Shown here piece by piece: positions 1 through 4,557 of a stretch of 5,907 nucleotides of DNA. The notes beneath the pieces are model-generated. The model had not been told where the DNA came from, made no database searches, and saw only the letters and a program-made list of their open reading frames with translations. The stretch comes from Hyphomicrobiales bacterium (GTDB taxonomy: Bacteria; Pseudomonadota; Alphaproteobacteria; Micropepsales; Micropepsaceae): assembly GCA_017849395.1 (NCBI GenBank), contig JAFIHO010000003.1, positions 1 to 5,907 on the forward strand, given 5' to 3'. Made by a program: the position numbers and the translations under genes. Within the stretch, counting starts at the first letter, position 1; each line of letters opens with the position of its first letter.

Positions 1-161
1 ATTGCTCGACCCGCATGACCAACCTTGTGCTGAAGACCGCGAGAGTAGTGGGGGGAGATGAATGAAACCTCGTTGCCGCTCATATTGCATCGCGTTAACG
101 CGCTCTCCATTCGCTGCCGTTAAAGTGTGAGGCAGGACCCCCGCACGTTTCGAATTGAGAC
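1..161. other. 5' segment of uncertain content upstream of the acyl-CoA synthetase gene
   Basis: No gene can be assigned here with confidence. On the + strand, one frame is open from the window edge to a TGA at 63-65 (last residues LKTARVVGGDE) and could be the tail of an upstream gene. Another + frame is open to a TGA at 59-61. On the - strand, ATGs at 83 and at 16 both read out through the left edge, and the one at 16 has an AAGG a few bases ahead. These readings exclude one another and are too short to separate. Bases 66-161 are less GC-rich than the genes, which fits an intergenic promoter region for the gene starting at 162. A 22-codon ORF (62-130) follows a G-rich Shine-Dalgarno-like run at 50-57, but nothing else supports it. 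Confidence 0.3.
91..102. promoter_or_regulatory. 12-base perfect palindrome, possible operator
   Basis: CGCGTTAACGCG is its own reverse complement and lies in the lower-GC stretch about 60 bases before the synthetase start, where a transcription factor could bind. A second GTTAA copy occurs at 119-123. No known family consensus is recognised, and no convincing -35/-10 pair could be placed around it. A 12-base palindrome is expected about once in this much random DNA, so only its location makes it notable. Confidence 0.2.
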
Positions 162-1901
162 ATGACGACCACAGCCTTTTGCGCTTCCGGCCAGGACGAC
201 GCCGCATCCCTCGCCTGGTTGCGCGCCATTCGCATGACCGCGCGCATCGAGGACGATGCGGAGCGTCTTTTTCCGCTCTTGATCGAAGAGCAGGCGAAGC
301 TGGGCGACAGGCCCGCCCTTGACGGGACGCGCGAAAACCTGAGCTACGCGCAGCTTGCGGCGCGGGTCCGGCGCTATGCCAACTGGGCGCGTGCGCAGGG
401 GATCGGCAAGGGCGATTGTGTCGCCATCATGCTGGACGGCAGCCCCGATTACATCGCGCTGTGGGCGGGCATCACCCGCATCGGCGGCGTGGCGGCGCTG
501 ATCAACACGAATTTGCGCGGCGACGCGCTGGCCCATTGCCTGGACCTGGCCGCGCCGAGGCTGATCATCGTGGCGGAGGAATTGGCGGCGGAAGTCGAGA
601 ATAAAGCGGGCGGCGCCCTGGTGTGGCGGCACGACGAGAGTTTCCGGCGGCTGATCGCGATCTTTTCCGACGCGCCGCCCCGCGCGCCCGCGCTGACGCT
701 GGAGGACAATGCGCTGTTGATCTACACCTCCGGCACCACCGGCCTGCCCAAGGCCGCGCCGGTCAGCCATCGCCGGGTGATGCTGTGGACCCACTGGTTC
801 GCGGGCATGATGGGAATGACGCTGGACGACCGCATCTATAACTGCCTGCCCATGTATCACAGCGTGGGCGGCGTGGCTGCGCCGGGCGCGGCGCTGGTGT
901 CGGGCGCGTCGGCGATCTGTCGCGAGAAATTTTCCGCGCGCGGCTTCTGGGACGATGTGACGGAAAGCGGCGCCACCATCTTCCAGTATATCGGCGAATT
1001 GTGCCGCTATCTGGTGGCGGGCGACGGACCGAAAAAACCGCACCGGCTGCGGCTGGCTTGCGGCAACGGCTTGTCGGGACAGGTGTGGACGCGGTTTCAG
1101 GAGCGGTTCGGCATTCCGCGCATCCTGGAATTCTATGCCGCCACCGAAGGCAATTTTTCGCTCTACAACATGGAGGGCAAACCCGGCGCGGTCGGGCGGG
1201 TGCCCGCTTTCCTCGCGCCCGGTTTTCCGGTCGCCATCGTGAAATATGACGAAGCGACGGGGCATCCGATCCGCTCGCCTGACGGCTATTGCGTGCCCGC
1301 GCCGCGCGGCGAGGCGGGCGAGGCGATCTGCAAGATCACCCTGGGTGCGGCGCGCTTCGAGGGCTATACCGATGCCCAGGCGACGGCGCGCAAAATCCTG
1401 CGCCATGTGTTCGCGCGCGGCGACGCATGGTTTCGCAGCGGCGACCTGATGCGCCAGGACGAAGAAGGCTTTTTCTATTTCGTGGACCGCATGGGCGACA
1501 CGTTCCGCTGGAAAGGCGAGAATGTCGCCACCGCCGAAGTGGCGGGCGTGCTGGGTTCGGCGCCCTGCGTGAATGCCGCCGCCGTCTATGGGGTCGCGGT
1601 GCCCGGCGCGGAAGGCCGCGCCGGCATGGCGGCGCTGGAAGCAACGGACGGCTTCGATTCCGCGCTGTTCCGCGCACATATCGCGCCGCGCCTGCCCTTC
1701 TATGCGCGGCCCATGTTCCTGCGGCTTGTGCCGTCGCTGTCGATGACGGGCACCTTCAAGCATCGCAAGAATGAATTGGCGCGGGACGGCTTCGATCCGG
1801 CGCGTTGCGGCGATCCGCTGTTCGCGGAGCTGGATGGCGCTTATGTGAAGCTGGATGCGGCGCTGCACGCGCGCATCGTTTCGGGGCAGGTGAGGCTGTA
1901 A
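162..1901 (+). CDS. FATP/VLACS-type long-chain acyl-CoA (or acyl-ACP) synthetase
   Basis: This is an ANL-superfamily acyl-activating enzyme of 579 residues. It would make an acyl-adenylate from a fatty acid and ATP, then pass the acyl group to CoA or to an acyl carrier protein. Visible motifs are the P-loop YTSGTTGLPK (188-197), FATP-type QYIGELCRYL (around 280-290), adenylate-binding FYAATEG (324-330), RSGDL with its ribose-binding Asp (425-429), hinge DRMGDTFRWKGENV (442-455), and the catalytic-loop Lys in TGTFKHRK (K533). The YIGELCRYL and ATEGN..L.N..GKPGAVGR signatures point to the fatty-acid-transport-protein/very-long-chain branch rather than E. coli FadD. The length is normal and the gene intact. 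The ATG at 162 is the most upstream start possible, because an in-frame TGA sits at 156-158. Its Shine-Dalgarno is weak (GAGA, 157-160). The next gene, an ACP, is convergent 29 bases away, which suggests the acyl acceptor may be that ACP. The family is secure; chain length and acceptor are inferred. Confidence 0.93.
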   Translation: MTTTAFCASGQDDAASLAWLRAIRMTARIEDDAERLFPLLIEEQAKLGDRPALDGTRENLSYAQLAARVRRYANWARAQGIGKGDCVAIMLDGSPDYIALWAGITRIGGVAALINTNLRGDALAHCLDLAAPRLIIVAEELAAEVENKAGGALVWRHDESFRRLIAIFSDAPPRAPALTLEDNALLIYTSGTTGLPKAAPVSHRRVMLWTHWFAGMMGMTLDDRIYNCLPMYHSVGGVAAPGAALVSGASAICREKFSARGFWDDVTESGATIFQYIGELCRYLVAGDGPKKPHRLRLACGNGLSGQVWTRFQERFGIPRILEFYAATEGNFSLYNMEGKPGAVGRVPAFLAPGFPVAIVKYDEATGHPIRSPDGYCVPAPRGEAGEAICKITLGAARFEGYTDAQATARKILRHVFARGDAWFRSGDLMRQDEEGFFYFVDRMGDTFRWKGENVATAEVAGVLGSAPCVNAAAVYGVAVPGAEGRAGMAALEATDGFDSALFRAHIAPRLPFYARPMFLRLVPSLSMTGTFKHRKNELARDGFDPARCGDPLFAELDGAYVKLDAALHARIVSGQVRL

Positions 1902-1931
1902 AAGCCGATGCCCCGGCCCCAGCGGCGGCTT
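1900..1931 (-). terminator. Possible intrinsic terminator of the ACP gene
   Basis: The gap between the convergent synthetase and ACP genes contains AAGCCG (1902-1907) and its complement CGGCTT (1926-1931), with 18 G/C-rich bases between them. Read on the - strand, this is a GC stem starting just past the ACP stop and followed by TTTT (complement of 1903-1900). That resembles a weak rho-independent terminator for the ACP transcript. On the + strand there is no T-run, so it would not clearly end the synthetase transcript. The short stem and long loop keep confidence low. Confidence 0.33.
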
Positions 1932-2176
1932 CAGGCCGCAGCGTCGCGGTAGAATTTGATGAAATCGCCCATGGTCACGGGGAAATAGACATCCTCCGCC
2001 TTCGCGAAGGGATGGACGCCGAGTTGATCTTCCAGCCGCGCCATCACGACGGCGAAACACAGCGAATCCAGTCCCGATTCCAGCAGTAGCATGTCGTCGT
2101 CGAAGCCGTGAAACGGCTTGCCATGCTCGCGCGCCACCTGTTCGAATTCGGCGCGGATAATGGTTTCGACGCTCAT
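1931..2176 (-). CDS. Dedicated acyl carrier protein
   Basis: This 81-residue protein carries acyl groups as thioesters on a phosphopantetheine arm. The attachment serine is S38 in LLLESGLDSLCF, the standard DSL signature at the start of helix II. The ending (EDVYFPVTMGDFIKFYRD) has the FP.T..DF form seen in specialised ACPs rather than in the fatty-acid-synthase AcpP, whose DSL is normally followed by Asp and Val. Size is normal for a free-standing ACP. The start is supported by AGGGA (2187-2183 on the - strand) 6 bases before the ATG. It runs opposite to both neighbours: convergent with the acyl-activating enzyme, divergent from the GNAT-like acyltransferase. It therefore needs its own promoter in 2177-2274. 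From context it is probably loaded by the neighbouring synthetase and used in lipid or envelope acylation. In Caulobacter an ACP of this sort (AcpR) supplies acyl groups to serine palmitoyltransferase; equivalence here is a guess. It also needs a phosphopantetheinyl transferase encoded elsewhere. Confidence 0.9.
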   Translation of the reverse strand: MSVETIIRAEFEQVAREHGKPFHGFDDDMLLLESGLDSLCFAVVMARLEDQLGVHPFAKAEDVYFPVTMGDFIKFYRDAAA

Positions 2177-2274
2177 GGCTGATCCCTGCTGAAGGCGATG
2201 CAGACTAGGGGGCGTGCCTTTAACGCTCCGCTAATGCCGGACGTTGTAAAAGAATGCGTTCCGGAAGATGTGCC
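2177..2274. promoter_or_regulatory. Divergent promoter region between the ACP and acyltransferase genes
   Basis: This 98-base gap separates two divergent starts and must hold promoters for at least the ACP gene. It is less GC-rich than its flanks, with short A/T runs (GTAAAAGAA near 2246-2254 and TTTAA at 2219-2223). No good sigma-70-type -35/-10 pair is convincing in either direction. An imperfect inverted repeat, CCGGACG (2237-2243) with CGTTCCGG (2257-2264), ends next to the acyltransferase Shine-Dalgarno. Confidence 0.4.
2263..2267 (+). promoter_or_regulatory. Ribosome binding site deciding the acyltransferase start
   Basis: GGAAG lies 7 bases before the ATG at 2275. An in-frame ATG at 2254 lies upstream of this site and has only the A-rich GTAAAAGA before it. 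Translation therefore most likely starts at 2275, giving MLLFDPATIQ as the N-terminus. Confidence 0.5.
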
Positions 2275-3123
2275 ATGCTGCTGTTCGATCCCGCGACGAT
2301 CCAGCCTGCAGCGGCGCGTCGGGTGCGCTGCCGCCCGATCGCCGAGGATGATTTTCATCCGCTCGTCAATCTTCTGGCGCGCGGCTTTGCCCGCACCAAA
2401 CGTGACTATTGGATTCGCGGCCTGTCGCGCTGGCGCACGCTGCCGCTGGTCGAAGGCATGCCGCGCTATGGTTATGTGCTGGATGGCGGCATGGGACTGG
2501 TGGGAGCGATCCTGCTACTGTCCTCGGTACGGGACGGACGCATTCTGACAAGCCTGTCGGGATGGTATGTCGAACCGGCCTGGCGCGCGCATGCGCCGCT
2601 GCTGATCGCGGTCGCGACGCGACTGAAACAGGCGACCTATGTTGCCGCCTCGGCATCACCCCAAAGCTGGCGCATCCTGCAAGCCCAGGGCTTCAAGCCC
2701 TATAATTTCGGCCGCAGCACCGTCTTTCCTTTTCCCGGCAAGGGCAAGGTAAGCGACATTGTGCCCGCGCAGATGCCGGAAGCGCGGCTGCTGCACGATC
2801 ATCGCCAGATGGATGCGGTGAGCCTGACGGTGGACAGGGACGGGCAATTGTCGCCCTTCGTGTTCCGGCCCTGCCGCCTGGGCACGCCGTCGGTGAAGAT
2901 GATGGAACTGGTCTATTGCCGGGACAGCGACGACTTCAAACGCTGCGCGCCTGCGCTGGCACGGCATTTTTACCGGCAGGGCGTGATGGGCTTTCTGGTG
3001 GATGGGCGCGTGACGGGCATGCCGTCGCGTTATCATGAGGGTCAGGAACTGCGCTATTACCGCGGCCTGCAGCCGCCGGTGCTGAACGACCTCGCTTATA
3101 CGCGCAAGACCGTGTTCGGTTGA
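2275..3123 (+). CDS. GNAT-fold acyltransferase-like protein
   Basis: This protein has 282 residues with no signal peptide or membrane helix. The first half reads as a GNAT N-acyltransferase: RCRPIAEDDFHPLVNLLARGF (19-39, strand 1 and helix 1), VGAILLLSS (76-84), SGWYVEPAWRAHAPLLIAVATRL (95-117, the acyl-CoA-binding strand 4/helix 3 region), and VAASASPQSWRILQAQGFKPYN (123-144, the usual strand 5/helix 4 with its '..LQ..GF' ending). The rest (about 160-282) repeats a strand-helix-strand pattern: MMELVYCRDSDDFKRCAPAL, then VMGFLVDGRV (238-247). This could be a second, degenerate GNAT half, as in tandem-GNAT proteins. GNAT enzymes move acyl groups from CoA or ACP to an amine or hydroxyl; the substrate cannot be read from sequence. 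Its divergent neighbour is an ACP, with an acyl-activating enzyme beyond that. A lipid or sugar N-acyltransferase role is therefore plausible, for example a ceramide-synthase-like role as in Caulobacter. The fold is fairly sure; the function is inferred. Confidence 0.8.
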   Translation: MLLFDPATIQPAAARRVRCRPIAEDDFHPLVNLLARGFARTKRDYWIRGLSRWRTLPLVEGMPRYGYVLDGGMGLVGAILLLSSVRDGRILTSLSGWYVEPAWRAHAPLLIAVATRLKQATYVAASASPQSWRILQAQGFKPYNFGRSTVFPFPGKGKVSDIVPAQMPEARLLHDHRQMDAVSLTVDRDGQLSPFVFRPCRLGTPSVKMMELVYCRDSDDFKRCAPALARHFYRQGVMGFLVDGRVTGMPSRYHEGQELRYYRGLQPPVLNDLAYTRKTVFG

Positions 3124-3125
3124 TC

Positions 3126-3362
3126 TCAGGCTTTCGCGAAGCAGCCCTCGCCCAGGCAGTCGCCGCCGCGATTGGGGAAATAGCGGAAGGTGCAGCCATG
3201 TTTTGCCGCGAAGGCTTGGGCGGCTTTCATGCTGGCCAGATCCAGGCTCCCGTCCCGCACGCCCGGCGGAAACCATGCACCCAGCAGCGCGTCGGGCACG
3301 CTCATCATGGTGCCGGAATGCAGCCGGGCAATCTGATCGCCGAAATCCGCTGGTATGCTCAT
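3126..3362 (-). CDS. Small three-cysteine protein of unknown function
   Basis: I do not recognise this 78-residue protein. It begins MSIPADFGDQIARLHSG and contains an amphipathic stretch, LDLASMKAAQAFAAKHG (40-56). It ends with a Cys- and Gly-rich tail, HGCTFRYFPNRGGDCLGEGC, with cysteines at 57, 69 and 74. The spacing C-x11-C-x4-C could bind a metal or form a disulfide, but matches no motif I know. There is no signal peptide or membrane segment, so a cytoplasmic protein is likely. The start at 3362 is chosen because GGGGAGAGAGG (3377-3367 on the - strand) precedes it at good spacing. A longer reading from 3485 would overlap the start of dusB. It is convergent with the acyltransferase gene with only 2 bases between stops, and divergent from dusB. 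The strong ribosome site and tight packing argue that it is real. Confidence 0.72.
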   Translation of the reverse strand: MSIPADFGDQIARLHSGTMMSVPDALLGAWFPPGVRDGSLDLASMKAAQAFAAKHGCTFRYFPNRGGDCLGEGCFAKA

Positions 3363-3472
3363 GAGACCTCTCTCCCCGCATGACACTAGCGATTTGGGGC
3401 CCGCGCCGCCATCCGCGCGATGATCGCGGTCAAATATCGACAAAAGTCTGGCGAAGGCGCATTTTCGCGGCC
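3363..3472. promoter_or_regulatory. Divergent promoter region of the small Cys protein gene and dusB
   Basis: This 110-base gap lies between divergent starts. It includes the strong Shine-Dalgarno of the small gene (3367-3377, - strand) and a palindrome CGCGAT-G-ATCGCG (3416-3428), a plausible operator. An A/T-rich stretch, GTCAAATATCGACAAAAG (3429-3446), follows directly and is the likeliest promoter core. Exact -35/-10 boxes could not be assigned. The dusB start has only a poorly spaced GAAGG (3453-3457, 15 bases from the ATG). Confidence 0.4.
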
Positions 3473-4495
3473 ATGTCCGAAACACTGCAAATTGGCGATG
3501 TCACCATACCGGGGCGCGTGTTGACCGCGCCGATGACCGGCGTGTCGGACCTGCCGTTCCGGCGCGCGGCGTCGGCTTGTGGCGCGCCCTATGTCGCCAC
3601 CGAGATGGTGGCCTGCGACAGCTTCGCGCGCGGACGGCCCGATGTGGTGCGGCGCGCGGCGGTGGGCCAAGGCCTGCCGCTGATGGTGATCCAGCTTGTA
3701 GGACGTTCGCCCGAATGGGTGGCAAAGGGCGCAAAGCTGGCGGAACTGGCGGGCGCGGACATTATCGATTTCAACATGGGCTGCCCCTGCAAGGAAGTGA
3801 CGGGGGCGCTTTCCGGCTCGGCCCTGATGCGCGAGCCGGAGCTGGCGGAGCGGCTGGTCGATGCGGTCGTGTCGGCCACCACGCGGCCGGTGACAATAAA
3901 GATGCGGCTGGGCTGGGACGATGCCAGCCGCAACGCGCCCGAACTGGCGGCGCGGTTCGAAGGGTTGGGGGTGAAGGGATTCACCGTGCATGGCCGCACC
4001 CGCCAGCAATTCTATAACGGGGTGGCGGACTGGCAGGCCGTGGCGGCGGTCAAAGCCGCGACCCGGCTGCCGGTGATTGTCAATGGTGACATTACCGATG
4101 ACATGTCAGCTCGGGCGGCGCTGAAAGCTTCCGGGGCGGATGGTGTCATGGTTGCGCGGGGCGCCTATGGCAGGCCCTGGGCCGCTTCGGCCATCGCGGC
4201 GGCGCTGACCAGCGGGGGCGTCATGCGCGAGCCATCCCCCGCCCAAAGACTGGGCATTGCACTGGATCACCTGCGGGATTCCTTGCGTTTTTATGGCGAC
4301 GCGCTGGGGCTGAAAATATTCCGCAAGCATCTGGGGTGGTACGTCGAACGGGCTTTGTGTCCTGCCGACGCGAAACTGCGCAGGGCCGTGAAAGCACACA
4401 TGTGTCAAATCGACAACGTACATGCTGTAGAATCGGCTCTCCGAGCGATTTGGCTTGATTCCACTCTTCCAATTCGCAGCGCAGCAATTATGTAA
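3473..4495 (+). CDS. dusB: tRNA-dihydrouridine synthase DusB (NifR3 type)
   Basis: This 340-residue flavoenzyme uses FMN and NADPH to reduce specific uridines in the tRNA D-loop to dihydrouridine (U17 for E. coli DusB). Visible marks are the N-terminal LTAPMTGVSDLPFR (17-30), the active-site motif NMGCPCKEVTGALSGSALMR (101-120) with catalytic C104, and FMN/phosphate-contacting IKMRLGWDD (142-150, K143). Also present are VHGRTRQQFYNG (172-183, H173, R175), VNGDI (203-207) and GADGVMVARGAYGRPW (221-236). A helical tRNA-binding C-terminal domain follows from about 255. Alphaproteobacterial NifR3 proteins share the RLGWDD...NAPELA wording. The ATG at 3473 is preferred because a start at 3380 would add 31 unconserved-looking residues running through the intergenic palindrome. 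The last 100 bases are clearly less GC-rich than the rest of the gene. In many alphaproteobacteria dusB precedes ntrBC; here an efflux operon follows, 62 bases on, so co-transcription is possible but unproven. Confidence 0.95.
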   Translation: MSETLQIGDVTIPGRVLTAPMTGVSDLPFRRAASACGAPYVATEMVACDSFARGRPDVVRRAAVGQGLPLMVIQLVGRSPEWVAKGAKLAELAGADIIDFNMGCPCKEVTGALSGSALMREPELAERLVDAVVSATTRPVTIKMRLGWDDASRNAPELAARFEGLGVKGFTVHGRTRQQFYNGVADWQAVAAVKAATRLPVIVNGDITDDMSARAALKASGADGVMVARGAYGRPWAASAIAAALTSGGVMREPSPAQRLGIALDHLRDSLRFYGDALGLKIFRKHLGWYVERALCPADAKLRRAVKAHMCQIDNVHAVESALRAIWLDSTLPIRSAAIM

Positions 4496-4500
4496 GGCGC

Positions 4501-4528
4501 GCCGTCCGGGTGGGGTATGGGGGACGGC
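4501..4528. promoter_or_regulatory. Hairpin-forming inverted repeat ahead of the efflux operon
   Basis: GCCGTCC (4501-4507) and GGACGGC (4522-4528) are perfect 7-base complementary arms around a 14-base G-rich loop, in the 62-base gap between dusB and the adaptor gene. No T-run follows, so it is not a normal rho-independent terminator. It could be an operator for a TetR-type efflux repressor, or an RNA hairpin in the 5' leader that limits read-through from dusB or stabilises the efflux mRNA. Which of these applies cannot be told from sequence. Confidence 0.4.
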
Positions 4529-4545
4529 CTGCAAAGACGACCTTC

Positions 4546-4552
4546 AAGGGGA
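4546..4552 (+). promoter_or_regulatory. Ribosome binding site of the efflux adaptor
   Basis: AAGGGGA lies 5 bases before the ATG at 4558. It selects that ATG over the in-frame GTG at 4510, which lies beside the hairpin and would put 16 extra residues before the lipoprotein signal. Confidence 0.65.
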
Positions 4553-4557
4553 CCCTC

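Noticed and set aside
120..2060. 646-codon open frame on the - strand opposite the synthetase gene
   Set aside because: It is antisense to a gene with full ANL motifs. The translation is Arg/His/Ala/Gln-rich with no recognisable domain, as expected for antisense frames in GC-rich coding DNA, and it also overlaps the ACP gene.
2254..2274. Upstream ATG for the acyltransferase
   Set aside because: It would place the good GGAAG site inside the gene and add seven residues with no expected role. The ATG at 2275 is better placed.
2656..3381. 241-codon - strand frame overlapping the acyltransferase and the small Cys gene
   Set aside because: Low-complexity Arg/His-rich translation that conflicts with two better-supported genes and shows no motif.
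3380..3472. Longer N-terminus for DusB (start at 3380)
   Set aside because: It adds an Arg-rich stretch running through the intergenic palindrome. DusB proteins normally begin shortly before the APM.GVSD motif, as with the start at 3473.
3363..3485. Longer N-terminus for the small Cys protein (start at 3485)
   Set aside because: It would overlap the dusB start and lacks a ribosome site, whereas 3362 has a strong one.
3386..4009. 207-codon - strand frame opposite dusB
   Set aside because: Shadow of dusB, which carries all expected active-site motifs on the + strand.
4510..4557. GTG start for the efflux adaptor
   Set aside because: It would put 16 residues ahead of a textbook lipoprotein signal. 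AAGGGGA clearly serves the ATG at 4558.
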